Origin: Mya arenaria
Taxonomy: Eukaryota > Mollusca > Bivalvia > Myida > Myidae
Reading direction: 5' to 3'
NCBI RefSeq assembly: GCF_026914265.1
Contig: NC_069135.1
Coordinates: 24,656,167 to 24,720,166 of the forward strand
Length of the DNA: 64,000 nucleotides
The first letter of the stretch is position 1. The number at the start of each line of letters is the position of its first letter. The notes beneath the pieces are model-generated. The model worked only from the letters and a program-made list of their open reading frames with translations. It was not told the DNA's origin and ran no database searches. The position numbers and the translations under genes were made by a program. Below are positions 1-13,277 of this stretch, in pieces.

Positions 1-133
1 ATGCATTATTGCGCAATACTGTTATATACACTTAGTCTTTGATTACAAGTTCTTAAGTCTTAATGATTAATCAATATTTTCTTTTCATCAGAACATGGTT
101 TTACTTATCAAATAAACAATGTTGTTCTTTCAG

Positions 134-1978
134 ATGTGCTATAAATTTATGTACATTAAAGAATGTCGAAAAGCCGATGTAGCGTTTGCAGAGTTTAAAG
201 AACCATTTTTATACAAAAACAGTGCCTTCGAAGTTGAGGTGTTTGCTGAATATAGAGGTACCATTGTTTTGTGTCTTAAATTAACTATTAAACTTTATTA
301 AAGACAAAATGTTTAGCCGTCAGATGGTTGTCTTTAAATGATTGCATAGTATCTTTTAAGGGAGTCCACTGTAGCTCCTGTCTGATTCATTCGTTTGCAG
401 ATGATGTCTGTATCCGGTTGTTGAGTACTTGCATTTCCTGTTTATATATCAGTTTTACTTTATTCGACATTCTTTTAACATTAATGCTGGCTCCGATGAG
501 GTCAATGTTTTTGTTTTATTTTGTAATTTTTGATAAATGTTGAGAGAAGTGTGAGCGGTTATGTGCATTTAAACTAATTTAATCCCCCCAGCAAACTCGT
601 ATACCAGTGAACAAGTGTTATACTGACCGTTCAAGAGCAGTAATCCTTCATTTATTGATAAAGGTATTTTGATGCAAGTGTTGTCAGTTTGTCGTGTCAG
701 TGCATTTGTGTCTTATACAATAATCGTTCAGTATCGTTTGGACGCTTAACTTTTTCCTCTATAAAGGACTTGTGTCGCTGCACAATTCATTGAATTATTG
801 ATATAACTTTTGAAACAAAGCAATCCAAACTGAATGCCACCAACACAGTATGGCTCTTTGAAGAAAAACACCACAACTTAAAAAAATAATTAAAATCGCA
901 TGTACAAATAAGGATCTGCTTCTCTTTTGCTATTGTTACTTATCACAGTAATTAGAAGATGTATTGTTACGTATGCACAACGCATACGAGCTCAGGGTCA
1001 GATAAAAAAACAACTCTTATGTTACAGCTCCAACCGCTACAATAGGCAATCCTGATGATGATGAGGCTAATGATGATGGCGAGGATAGTGGTATTTCGAC
1101 GTTGGGCGTGGTCTTAGCAGTCATAACAATGGTGTTGTCAGTCTGTGTCTGTGTTTGCAGTGTTAGAAGTAAGAGTGCGACAAGTGCGTCAGGTTTGTTT
1201 TGTTGATAATTCTAAACGTTTTTTTATGTTATCTTGACAAATCAAGATAGTTTTAGCTTGTTTGATAAATACCTATGCTGATACCTGTCTTATTTTTATT
1301 TTTCTTGAATGCATTGTAGTAACTTTTTCATTGTTCGACTTTAAGGTATAACAAATATTGCATACGTATATATAAATACATTTTACAACATTGTATTTAT
1401 ATATTGTTGTTAACGTTTTTCGTTTTTGATCATAAAATTAATTCAAATGATATAAATAAAGCAGAGGTTAGCTGGCATCAACATTTTCCCCCTTGATTGA
1501 TGAAATTGTATAGTATCCCTGTTTACTGGCAGGTCGAAATACTGATGTAGACCGGATGTCCTATGAACCTTTTCAAGTAGACGTATCGGCAATTCCAAGA
1601 TCAGATTCCCCTCCCCCATACGGATCCCTCGTTTTCGATCGGTTAGACAAACATGGGACTTCGGAATGGGATCCATCCCTTCCTCGATACATATGCGTTA
1701 CGGATTACAATACTAAGTGTCCGTCATCGCAACTTCTAGATGGAGATCTACCCCAAGATGGCGCATGTTATGAACTTCCTCAGTTGTCATCCGCGCCACC
1801 ACAAAGTGGAGATCAATATATTAGTGTACCGTTTAGTGTTCCCTACCAAGTGTCTGAAAGCGAAAGCAGACAAACATACGGAACATCAAGACATTCAACT
1901 AGTAGTGACAAGCAAGCAACCCCGAATCCGCCTCAACCTCCAATAGAGTTGACAGAGAGACCACCGCCTCCATCCTAA
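134..1978 (+). CDS. Paralogue P1: PPxY-tail single-pass membrane protein, 5'-partial, prematurely stopped
   Basis: Three exons are visible: 134-257 (phase 0 to 1), 1028-1192 (1 to 1) and 1533-1978. All have AG/GT borders and join in frame; exons 1-2 lie left of the window. Exon 3 encodes the end of the ectodomain (MCYKFMYIKEC.. ending in FAEYR). The next exon encodes an acidic stretch (DDDEANDDGED) and a TM helix (STLGVVLAVITMVLSVCVCVC). The last exon encodes the tail, with PPPY in SDSPPPYGS. Against P4 the tail is nearly collinear, but the codon after PPPPS is TAA (1976-1978) where P4 has TAC (Tyr), so the C-terminal PPSY motif is lost. The old frame would run to a TGA at 2015-2017. A candidate AATAAA is at 2171. 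Function unknown; gene versus pseudogene is undecided because no other break is seen in these exons. Confidence 0.72.
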
Positions 1979-2017
1979 GAAGCTGTCGTCTCTACGGAAA
2001 GCCAATATTTGCCTTGA
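1976..2017 (+). pseudogene. Former C-terminal coding segment of P1, now after a nonsense codon
   Basis: After the TAA at 1976-1978 the frame continues EAVVSTESQYLP before TGA at 2015-2017. It aligns with EAAVSNESQYLPYE of P4, so the stop is a recent single-base change in former coding sequence. It removes the Tyr of the PPSY motif and 13 further residues. Confidence 0.75.
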
Positions 2018-2990
2018 TTGATGGCAATATAATGCAACGTACACGGACAAAAGTTGAAAATTCAAAAGAAAAACTTGTTAAGAGGCACAAGACGATGGCA
2101 AAACGACTGTAGCGAACGTATATTAACAATACTCTATGAACTTATAATTAAGCTACACATACACCAAATTAATAAAAAAAAATACACATTGCCATCACCT
2201 CTGACTTAGGCGTCGCCATTTAGATAAGGTTCAAAACCAAAATCATTCCACACCCTTTTATAGCAGACTTTTGTGAACCATTTTTATCTGATACATAAAG
2301 GTAGACAAAAGCATATCATGCTTTAGGTAAAGTTTCATAATACATTTCTCCAGATTTGTTATGTAACATTACGTAATAACTTGAAGTCATTATGTTCGCT
2401 TTTCCAATACGTTCATTAACAATTATAAAAACACAGCAACAATAAATTGCGTCACCCGCAAAACTTCTCAATGTTTCAAATATAAGAGATATTGAGGCTA
2501 TCTTTTCCTTTCCATTCGCATCAACATTCACATCAACATGGACTTGACTAAGACTTAAACTCGTCTCCGTTTTCCGTTTTCCTTTATCATTACACTTGAT
2601 CTCATCCTCGTTACGGTTTGCGTTCTCACGAACGACATTTCAACAACCTTTGTGCTTCCCGGTTTCACATATTTAGTTTTCTGATCTCCTCAAGTTTACT
2701 CAAGTTTACTTTTCTTGCCTACTTGCCTATGAGAAGCAAATGATCTTGTTTGCTCAACTTTCTTCACAGGGAATATATAAATACACTTGATCACCTACCG
2801 CCAACCTAACTACAGCTACCTTACTATCATAAAACATGTCTGACCATAGCCTTACCTGTGTTTTGTTTAACAAACTTATGAGCCGATGCTAGCATGTCTT
2901 GTTACTGCCTTGCCCGTTCATGAACAGGGACGTTATTAATACTTTCAGGCACTGCATACGGTATATCTAATTGAGTTTTAACACCACGAC
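2018..2990. other. 3' flank of P1; no gene recognised
   Basis: AT-rich sequence with a possible P1 polyadenylation signal AATAAA at 2171-2176. No ORF here has a recognisable product; the 71-codon minus-strand frame near 2316-2531 has no family features. Confidence 0.5.
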
Positions 2991-5650
2991 CTAACAAACT
3001 CAGAGTGTCGTGCTCAGCCGATCTGTACGTATTCATTAAATACGGCAATAAAGTATCCCGTTCGATGATTTTCTGACGCCGAGGCTTTAAGCATAGAGCA
3101 CAATGTTCTATTAAACCGTTCTACAATTCCGTTGGACTGATGATGGCAGGCTGTTGTTCTAGTTTTTTTCAATTTGAAGCAAATTGCACATTTCTGCAAC
3201 AAGTTCCTACCTTGATTAGAATGAATTTTGTCTGGCATCCCAACTTAGAGAATAATTGGTCTATTAACAGTTTTATAATTGCTATAGCCTCCATGCTTGC
3301 CATAGCATAACATTCTGTCCATTTTGTAAAGTAATCTGATACTACAAATATATATTTGCTACCATTTTCGGTCATCGGCAGTTCCCATAAAACGTCGACG
3401 GCTAATCTTCCCATTGGATAATCACTTCTCTGAACCTTCATCGGAGCTCTTTAGTTCGGTACCGGTCCTTTTGTTCTCTGGCATGTGTCACAACATAAGA
3501 CGTACACGTTTACATCCCATCGTAATCCCTGTGAGAATTTCATCATATTCTTACGCTCTATCTGAGGTAAAACTACTTGCCATTCAAATACATCGGTACA
3601 TATGATATCGAATATACAAACTAATAACCCCATTTCTCATATCTTATCTACTCAATGGATTCCACAAGGATTTAACCGCTTTCACTTGCAACTTGATTCA
3701 AATCTGGCCTGGTTCTCACTATGACCCAACCTTTCGCATGTTCAGATCATGATCCTTGTCTTGTTTATCCTGAATAGTTTCAACGCTCTGTGAACTCCCT
3801 AGAGCTTTTACTTTGTGCTGAACGTCTATCAGGACAATGATTAAATCCAACGAGCAATCTGACCTTCCATATTCTTGAAATTCATTAACCAACGTAATGA
3901 GTTATGGTTTGTTCGTGGAAGAATTTTGCTGCCAAATAGCGTTGTAGTGTTTCACAAAGAACACTTAATAAGCTAAATGTTCTTTTTTTGTCACATAATA
4001 TTTCCGTTCCGACTTTCCTTGTGTCCTCCTATCATACGCTATTACACGTACGTATATTGTCATCAAATTTCTGCGAAATAACAGCGCCAATACTTTAATC
4101 AAGGCATGCACATCTTCAATCAACTCTTACTGACTTAAAAAGTCAGGTTGTGCCAGTATTTGATCATTTGTTAGCCTGGCCTTTAGATCTTCAAAGGCAT
4201 TTTCGGTCTCGTATGTCCACAATAACGTTTTCCCTATTTCTCTTCACTTGTGGAGCGGTCTTAGCAATGATGAAAAATTTGTAAATAAAACTTCTATAAT
4301 AACTGCACAAACCAAGAAATGACCTAGCTTCTTAGACGTTCACTTGAGCTGGCCAAATTCGAATGTAATCCGTTTTCTTCTTGTCACTTTGAACACCTTG
4401 CTCAGAAACCACATGTCCAAGAAACTCGTCCTCTTTGTCAAATAACTGACATTTACGAGGTTTCAATTTCATTCCATTTTCTTGAAATCTTTCTAATACT
4501 TGACCCAAATTATTCCTCGAATATTTTGTCCGTCACAATAGTACGATTGAGATTTTCTAAAAAAATATCCCACTGTTATCCTGCTAGACAATTTCCATCA
4601 AACGTTCGAAGGAGGCCAGGGCGTTATATAGGACAAAAGGTAAAGCTTTAAATTCAAAAAGTTATTTTCGACTTTCTAACGCCGGTTTTCCTTTTCATGA
4701 TCCCTTTCCAGCTGCTAGTACCCTGAGTTGAGATCTAGGCATTAAAAACATTAGAAACTGCTAACTGGTCGAGGTTTTCATCCATTCTGGGCAATTGGTA
4801 TGCGTCCTTTATTGTGACGTTGTTAAACCTTCTGTAATCAACACAAAATCGATTAGTTCTGTCTTTCTTGCCAACTAAGCCAATGTTCAAGGACTTCTGA
4901 TGGTGGTACCACATGTTTCCGGAACATGGAGTCAATCTATTCATATATTTTCTTGTTCATATGAAATGATGTCCTTCTAAATGGTTCCTTGATCGGAGTT
5001 GCACTTCCAGTTGGTATTTTGTAAATTAATACTCCAGTTCGACCAATATCATCATTAGTTTCTGAAAACACGTTCCTGTACTTTGTGGGAAACAGTCATA
5101 CCTCCTGCATATCATACATATCCTTCAAATGGCTTGGTAATTTTATCATTCTCTTTTCTTTATCAGCTCAGGCATAGAGCTTGCAGAAGCTACATTTGTT
5201 TCCTCATAAATACAAAAAGGGTTATCAGACAAGTTCATTACTATAACTTATAAAATGTCTTTCTTTCAAACAACGCTTCTGGCCACTAGTGCTTTTCCTT
5301 TAAAAACATATCTCTAGTGGTTCAGCTATCATATGCATAGTTCACCTATTTGCAATGACGAATTGTCAACTTTCCCAAATACTTTTTTCTCCGATCTAGG
5401 AGGCGGAATACGTACTAAATCTTTCAAAACAATGCGACAACAATCCATATAACCCAAACACATTAAATTATATATCCGTACATGTCGAGCGTGTTGTTTG
5501 TTTGTTTGTTTGTCTATTTTACAATTTGTTTGTTTCATAAAATCTAATATTAGAATGTTCTCATTTTCAATATTGGCTACGGCCACTTCCATCTCACATT
5601 TGATATCTCCTATGTTCAAACAAACGATTGTTTACCCCTTTGAATTCATG
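2990..5650 (-). mobile_element. Degraded Ty3/gypsy LTR-retrotransposon pol (protease, RT, RNase H side, integrase)
   Basis: Reading the minus strand from 5650 downwards, broken frames follow gypsy pol order. The protease end is at 5619-5329 (VAVANIENENILILDF, then VRIPPPRSEKKVFGKV). RT is at 4944-4735 (GKKDRTNRFCVDYRRFNN, then AYQLPRMDENLDQL). The RT thumb is near 4470-4230 (CQLFDKEDEFLGHVVSEQGV, then RSFLGLCSYYRSF). The integrase zinc-binding end is at 3540-3460 (YVLCCDTCQRTKGP). The integrase core is at 3441-3014 (MGRLAVDVLWELPMTENGSK, HSNQGRN, HHQSNGIVERFNRTL). Frameshifts and stops separate every block, so it is non-functional. No LTRs were recognised, so the outer limits are unknown. A CxxC segment upstream (5947-5729) might be a decayed gag zinc knuckle, which is weak. 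Confidence 0.85.
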
Positions 5651-5949
5651 GGACTACAGGAGGCTTTGACAATGTACAGTCATCAAGTATCGTTAATTTC
5701 TTTATCGTTACCCAATCACATGTGCTTATTATAGAAAGAGATGCTCCGGTACAAGCAAACAATATATTTGCAATACGTTTACAGATGTTGTTAGAAACAA
5801 GCCGGTTTTTTGTGTACCTAAATTGTTACCATAGTTCTTCTTTCCTATCATAGCTCCTGGCTTTTCCCGACATATTATACCCGCTAGAAAAAACGATCTT
5901 TGTTCGTTAAGTTTGCATAGGTTACATACAACTATTATTTTCGTCACAT

Positions 5950-6735
5950 GACAATGAACTGGCGTGAGACCACAGTTATTTTTAGTATATGTTTCATATA
6001 GACATTAACCTGGCTTTTCACTTTAAAACAGTCCCAATTGAAACAAAAGTAACTTGCTGCTGTAGAACAATCCAAGACACAAAATTAGATCACAAGAAAA
6101 CATAGGGTTTATCAATGCGTTGTTTCACAAAATTGAGTAGTAATACATGACCCTGAGGTCAAGACGGAATAAGGCTACAAACAACCAATTTTCATAGTTC
6201 TACAGGCAAAGATTTTTTCCAATTTTTACACTGAAAACTATCAGTTTTTGCAATACATTGTAAAATTATGTTAAGCTCCATGCAAAAAGGCCAACTGTTT
6301 CCTCTCTTTCATTCAACTTTAATAAAATATTGATACTTGAACACAAGCACTTTTTTCTCTGTGTTCACACCCGGATCTTGGTCAACGGGGGCAGATAAAT
6401 GTGGTCTTGAGCCTATTTAAGTAATATTTTTTTCAAAAACAGACTTCAAAACTCTTATAGTTTAACTTCAGGCTATATGCAACACATACTGAAAGTTTGG
6501 CAATTATATATTAATTACTTAAAGAATGAGACAAGTATTAGCACCTGTGGTATTTTCATGAAAAGCCGAAATAGCCATTTCCATCAAATTGTAAGCCGCA
6601 AACCTTTGAAAAGCCATTTTTTCCTTATGCATTGGAATAATCTGACCAAGTAAAATTTTCCTTGTAGCTTTCAATTGTATCTATAAAACATCTATAAAGA
6701 TTTTTCCCCTTTATCGACTCAGCGTATTAAATAAA
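5950..6735. other. Intergenic, nothing recognised
   Basis: AT-rich sequence with no long frame, repeat or RNA gene that I can support. Confidence 0.5.
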
Positions 6736-7994
6736 CAAGAGGGCCATAATGGCCCTAAATCGCTCACCTGAGTAAAAGAGTTCAACCTTTGTAATCAATA
6801 TAGCTTGATATTTGTTCTCAACGAATATTGAAAAACATACTGGTCAAACATGTTGCCTGGATAATAACTGACAGTACTTGTCACAGTTGCCTGCACACTG
6901 ATATGACTTGATACTTGACTGCACACTGACAGCACTTGGTACCGATACCTGCACACTGATAGCACTTTTTTTCAGTTGCCTGCACACTGACTGGACTTTG
7001 TTCAATTGCCTACACATACACAGGACTTCGTTCATTTGCATGCACACTGACAAAACTATGTTAAATTGCTTGCACACTGAAAGAACTTTTAGTATAGATA
7101 CACAAACAACAAACAGTGCACCATCCAAAAAAATCAACAAACTGCCTTAAGGTCTAAAAATCAAATATCAGAACACATTCAGCATCTTCCACTAATATCA
7201 TTGCTTTTTCCATCTAGGGCAACATCACCTTCCTTCACATGTTCAAAAAACCAATGTTTTCTTGAAATACATAAAGGCTTATTCACTATCCACACAGAAA
7301 ATGAGATTGTAGCTTAGAATAATCTACATGAAGTTCAATGGAAAAGTCTGATTATTAAATTTATCATTAAGTAAAATGAAATTTCTTCTAAAGAATAAAG
7401 TGTATAATAGTTATTTTAATCTATGAACCTAAAAAAGAACAATAATTACTTTAGAAGTGACTATGTTGAAGGCTTAATAAAATTTAAATATATTCCCTTG
7501 TTACTAAAAATAGAAAGTAGTGGATTCTCCAACAAAAAGGGAGACCATATAGCAAGACTTGCTGCCCTTGTTTCAAGAGTAAACTTTACTACCAGATATT
7601 AACATTTTGGCCATTTTGTTGTTGTTGTTGTCGTTGTTGATCAATCATGACCCCTTGTTGTATATTTGTAGAGGGTCTCTCAAGGAAGATTTTTGTAAAG
7701 TTTAATTGAATTTGGACTGGCAGTTTTAGAGGAGATGGGTTTTTTAAAGCAAAATAGTAAATTGGCCATTTTGTTGTTGCTGTTGTTGTTGTTGCTGTTG
7801 ATCAATCCTGACCCCTTGTTGTATTTTTGTAGATGGTTACCCAAGAAAGCTTCCTGTGAAGTTTCATTGAATTTGGCCAGGTAGTTTCAGAGGAGAAATT
7901 TTTTAAGCAATTGTTGACGGACGGACGGACAGACGCCGGACAAAGACTGATCACAATAGCTCACCTTGAGCACTTTGTGCTCTGGTGAGCTAAA
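6736..7994. mobile_element. Non-autonomous repeat element with GCTCACC/GGTGAGC inverted ends
   Basis: The left end reads AAGAGGGCCATAATGGCCC then CGCTCACCTGAG. The right end reads AGCTCACCTTGAGC...CTCTGGTGAGCT, giving inverted GCTCACC/GGTGAGC ends about 1.25 kb apart. Inside are a degenerate ~30-36 bp array around TTGCCTGCACACTGA (6870-7090), two copies of a ~160-bp block starting GGCCATTTTGTTGTTG (near 7612 and 7763), and a GACGGACGGACGGACAGACG tract (7916-7935). No coding capacity. The resemblance to repeats common in bivalve genomes is from memory. Confidence 0.6.
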
Positions 7995-9380
7995 AATGAC
8001 ATAGAGCCAAACTGAAATGCTTTAACTTGTCAAATTTACGCTTTTCTGGTCCACTTATATACAAAGGTTACAGCACTGTTCAGTTTAACCAAACTTTATT
8101 AGTGATCATATGTTTATAGACTATAGTCTAAACACCACTATATGCCAAACTGTTTGCTTCCGGGACAAATGGCCCAACAAAGGAAACGGCAAAAAAACAC
8201 CAAAACTGAAAGATTCATGACAATTGCTAGTGATTTCATATGTGAGGTGGCTATATGATGTAGAAAAGATAGAGACAACATTATTATGCCCATTTTTTTT
8301 AATCTAAGTATCTGTTTTGAAGGCTAGATTTGGCATAAATTTAAGAGTACAGCACTTTACCATTGTCTATAAGTTATTTTTACCTCATTTGCTATAATTC
8401 TTACTCTTTGGAATCATTTACGCACAAACAAGTACTACAGAGTTGACTTACATCTTCATTCTTCTGAAATATTTGATTCAGAGCTGCATCTCCTGGATTC
8501 AGATTGCAGGACTACTGCCGGGGGAAAGCCGCAGCTAACTAGAGCTTATTGGTACATCATAATCTGCAAGCAAGACACAAAAGCAATGTTTTACATTATC
8601 TAAAACTATTTGCTACTACTGTTAAAGTATGAAAAATGCCAGTAAACACTCATTTGAGGCATAAACAAACTTTTATGTAGTCATTAATGTGAAAAATATG
8701 CAGAAAAGTTCATGAATTCAAAGATTTTCAGGACAAATTTTATGACATATATAGTCTTTTGGACTTTTAGCAATCAGGTTTTAACAACTCAAAGGTTAAT
8801 CGCAACTTATTAAATACCCAGATGCATTTTGAAAGCATTTAAACCAGACATGCCTAGAATTTCTTCTTACTTGTAGACGGTATTCCTTCCTCAGAAATCC
8901 TTGCCGAGAGCCGGTATGGAATTCCACACGAGCACTGGTTCTTGTCCTTGAAAATACCTCCGTGGCTACAGCAACCAGACTGGCTATTAAAAAAAACATT
9001 GTCTATTCACAATGGAGCTTAAATAAACAACTGTTAACTAGTTATACTATTTACGTTAACACAGTTCGTAAAAAATATGAGCTTTAAGTATATGTAGATA
9101 CCAAGCAATGATATGATTTTCGATTTCATTAGGACATATTGCCTTAAATTTAATATAAAGATATTGACCACTCGTCCTGACTATGGACTAAGTTTATATT
9201 CTGACAACATTGCACAGAAATCGAGTGTTCAAATGGAGCTAATAAAGTTCTCTGATAGCTCCGTCAACAGTACTCCTATAATTGTAGTGTCCTTTTTCTA
9301 TTTTATTAATGTACAAAATGACCAATTAAAGACTTCAAAATTTATCTATTCAAACTCACCTATGAAACTGAAAAACTTTA
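7995..9380. other. Intergenic, no gene recognised
   Basis: Only short frames without recognisable features (for example minus 8796-8999 and plus 9113-9385). Nothing supports them as genes. Confidence 0.45.
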
Positions 9381-9399
9381 GTTAGGGCTGATATATCTT

Positions 9400-9850
9400 G
9401 TATAAAGGCAGAGATTAAGGATACCTTTCATTGGATTGCGTTTTGGGCTTAGGGTCAAGGTCAAGGTCACCGTTACTTAAAAATGAAACGGTTGAAACTG
9501 AATAACTATAGTTAGTGTTGACATATCTTGATTAAACTTGGTATTTGGAAAGAGTTTATGACGACCTTTCATGGAATTGCGTTTGGGAGCCATGGGATGA
9601 AGGTCAAGATCACTGAAACTAAATATAGAAAAACAGTTGAAACTGAATAATTCTTGTTAGCGTTGACATATCTTGACCAAACTTCATATATAGGAAGAAT
9701 TTAAGAATATATTTCATGGGATTGTGTTTGGGTACCCAAGAGTCAATGTGAAGGTCACTTTAAAACAAAAATAGAAAAACTGAAAACGTTTAAAACTGAA
9801 TCTACGACGCAGGCTAAAGTTCTTCTGTCAATTATTTCGTCGCACTTCGG
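9400..9850 (+). repeat. Degenerate tandem array with GGTCAAGGTCAC core
   Basis: About three copies of a ~150-bp unit of the form 'ggtcaaggtcac..taaaaatagaaa..ggttgaaactgaataact..gttgacatatcttgaccaaacttgg'. The same unit recurs near 30.83-31.28 kb, so it is part of a dispersed element. The right end carries GTCGCACTTCGGCG. Confidence 0.6.
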
Positions 9851-10249
9851 CGTTTCTTTATTTTTGTTATGTATTTAAAAACAAATGCATTATCATATTT
9901 ATATTCATTTGACTTTGATGATCAAAACAAAATACCATATGGGATTTCTGTACAGTTCGAACAATAATAGCCTTTATAAATGTTATATTTTCAACTTATA
10001 ACTGCGTGGCCACAATTAAATTCCCAAGTTGAAAAGGCGCTTTTAGTTGTATCTGCACACATACAATCTAATATTTTAATATATTTAATATTTATCCAGT
10101 GGATATACAATATACAATATATAACTGAGTAAGTAATCATACGCTGCTTGAACGCCTTGGAATTAATTTAACACTCTTGTGTATGGGAGAACAGCAATAT
10201 ATGCTTAGGGCCATTTATAAGTGTACATGTACCTAGACATCAGTCATAC

Positions 10250-11650
10250 TTCTACTAAGAGAAGTAAGCTTTCATGCATTTCACAATGAAAGAATACGAA
10301 GCGCTAAGGAAAACATTTTCATCCGAACTATCAAGTAATGGCGCAACTTAGCGCCAAGAAGATGGAGACAAAAACCAATGGCATCAAGGCTAACAAGTTC
10401 AGTTACAAAGTCATTTGAACAAATTGACAGTGCATGCACTAAAAACTCGTTAAGTAGGTGGACAGTGCTGTCACATTCGGCAATTACATGCGACAATTCC
10501 TCTTGGTAAATACAATTACATTTTATACAGTAAATGTTTCTTAAAACAGTTGTTGGTTATCACCATAGTTTGGCAAAAGCTAGCGTCGTGTTTCGAACTG
10601 ATCGTTGTTTACTTACGACGTAAATGACACATGGTTGGATACATTGATGCAATATATGGAATAACATTCTAATTCTAACATTCTAACATAATAATGATAT
10701 TCTAGTATTCCACATGTCGATTTCATAAGCATTGATTGTTCTTTCGACATGTGCTTTCCAGACGTGTTTGGACGGCAAAACATTCAACAATGTAATCATT
10801 TATCATATGAACAATATTATATTTTTGTAGAATATAGCAGATATCAGGAATAAATCCTGATCTAACTGTGTTTCTATCTCGTATATACATATAATACTTG
10901 CAAGTAAATATTTGTTTAGTATTACAATGTCAAGGAATGGATAATATTTTATGTAAGAACATAAGCTTTCTACTATCAGTTTCAGAACATATTCTGTGTA
11001 ACCCGAGCATAGACTGTACCATGTCTGAACGTGAACGCGTTGACAATCCCTGAATTTTCTTTGATACAAAGTGTTGGAAGACACCAATTTTATTTTCATC
11101 GGATTTAGACATGTCATTCCATAGTTCAGATTCATACAAAAGTGTTGGTAGAACAACCTTTTTTACAAACTAACTGAGGTAAGAGATTTACGCATAAGGG
11201 GTGAACGCCCTGTGAAATAAATGAAAAAATTGAGTTTCGAGCCTTTTTAATTCGACCGCTTATTCGTTCGCCTATTTTCAAATTCGACTGTTTAAGTATA
11301 CCGAGATGATTTGCAAAAGGTGCATTTGATATAAGAGCGTAGCCATAGACGACACTAATCGGGAGGGGACTACAACGTTTTGAAATGTTATGGTTGACGA
11401 GTTTGTAACGTTAACTTCAATATTCCATCGACGATAGTATCTATATACGACGTCAACTTGACTCTGCAGACTGTTGGGGGAAGTTGCTAGTAAGGAAATG
11501 TCGTCTGCGAATGTAGGGTTGTTATATTTAACAGATATCACCTTTGCATCATATTTTCTTTTTTCAAGTGTATGGAGGAGCTCGTCGCCGTACACTAGAT
11601 ACAAAAACGTAGACATGACCCTACCCTGACGGACCCCACGCACGATTTCG
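10250..11650 (-). mobile_element. Degraded LINE, reverse-transcriptase and C-terminal part
   Basis: Minus-strand frames in order. 11643-11278 has the RT motifs GVRQGRVMSTFLYLVYGDEL and FADDISLLATSPNSLQ, that is the F/YADD box with a following loop. 11139-10930 has ESELWNDMSKSDENKIG.. then KKIQGLSTRSRSDMVQSMLG and FLHKIL, typical of the region after RT in molluscan LINEs. 10496-10281 has HVIAECDSTVHLLNEF, a C-terminal His/Cys-type end. Frames are interrupted between the blocks, so it is a 5'-truncated dead copy. Clade not assigned. Confidence 0.75.
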
Positions 11651-11659
11651 GAGGCGTTA

Positions 11660-13277
11660 GATGTCTGGCCGCTATATCTGATAACATTGAAAACGATACA
11701 AACAAAGCGGCAAATTTGTATTTCCTTAAATTTTGTACACTGTTAATATATTTCGACATCAAGAATACAAGGTATTTGTTAATTTTAGAACAGGAAGTTG
11801 TTCTACTTGATACGAGTTCACTGTAATTAAACTGAATTGTGAAATTCAAAACATGAAAAGAAAGAGTGTCAGTGATTCGTTCTGAACAAATTCGGATAGA
11901 CTTGTGAAATTTTCAAACAAATGAATGGAAATGATGGAAAAACGAATTGGCAGCACAATGTTGTTGCTTTTTTCCGACTTGGCTTACTCTCAAAAACTAT
12001 ATTTAATTTGAAAGTAAGTTTACTCATCGTCGTGAAGCTTGAAGGTGACGGGAATACAACTGAAGTGCAGTTAAACTTTATAATTTATATACTTTAGTTA
12101 ACATACAAAAGATTAACAGTTGGAGTCTTGAAATCTAATAAGGTAACGCATAATATCAACATACAATGAATGTTTTACTAACCTGAATTGGATAAACTCG
12201 TTTAATTTCATTTTATTTTTTAAATTATTTTCTTTCCCTTGTGCGAGCACACAATGACTTGTCGAGTTTTAGTAAAAGCCAAAGTATGTCAAAACTTTAA
12301 AAAAATAATTTAAAAAAACATGAGCTGTCATTAAATGAAAGATGTGAAGCAGATTTCCTTTTAATTGTTTTTAAAGGTAAAATAAAGTTAAAAATACGAG
12401 ACAAAATAACAGAACTATTTTCTGCGTAATGATAAAATTGCATTCGTGTGAAACGGTTAAAAAAGGGGCGGTACTTTGCTGTTCCATTCATTGGTACAGT
12501 GACGCGTAGTTCCTCTTCGTATGAAAAATGGAAGCCTTTTTTTAATGATTTTGAGAAAAAAATGTATTACAATAAGTGTGCAAAACACTTGTAAATATAA
12601 GAATTGAAATTCACGCTCTTCACGGGAATTGCCATTTTGAGCGGGGCATTAAAGATCGCATGAATGACCCCGACATGAATTTTAATCCTTAAATAAGTGA
12701 TAAAACAGGAACATAATAATTAATAAAAATAAAAGAAATGCAATAACCTATAAGGTTAACACTTAACAAAACAAACATTTTACTAACTTTACGCATCTGT
12801 CTGATAATTAGTTTTGCTATTGTGTACTTTATATTTGAAATTGCTAGGAAGAAACTGTTGCTTTTTCATTGTATTAGCAGGTTCATTGTTAAGTAAGTAG
12901 CGTGCGTATATTGACCTATCGTTGTAGATTATCCCGACGATACTATAGTACATGGTAAGAGCACTGCCTACTGGAAACCTTTCAGATATGAAAGTTGATG
13001 CATAAACAAAAAGAAAGAAAACACTCTGCAATATGGTTATGACGACAGAACATTTTAACGTTAAATTGAAACGCTAATAGTTTGCAGCGTTTCTTGTTAT
13101 CATTTAAAATAAAAAAATAAACAAATTTGAATCATTTGAATCATTGAATACATGTATTAAGTTCTTATTATTCTATAGATATTACATACAGTTCAAACAT
13201 TGCACTCATAACATCATGTAATTTAGTATTCAATGATAGTGTATGAAATACTTAAATTGACGACACACATGACATGA
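11660..13277. other. Downstream flank of P2; nothing recognised
   Basis: AT-rich sequence containing the (unmapped) 3' UTR of P2 on the minus strand. No coding frame with recognisable features. Confidence 0.45.

Noticed and set aside
5729..5947. Gag zinc knuckle of the gypsy element
   Set aside because: Only a CxxC pair is visible and the His is missing; too weak to annotate separately.
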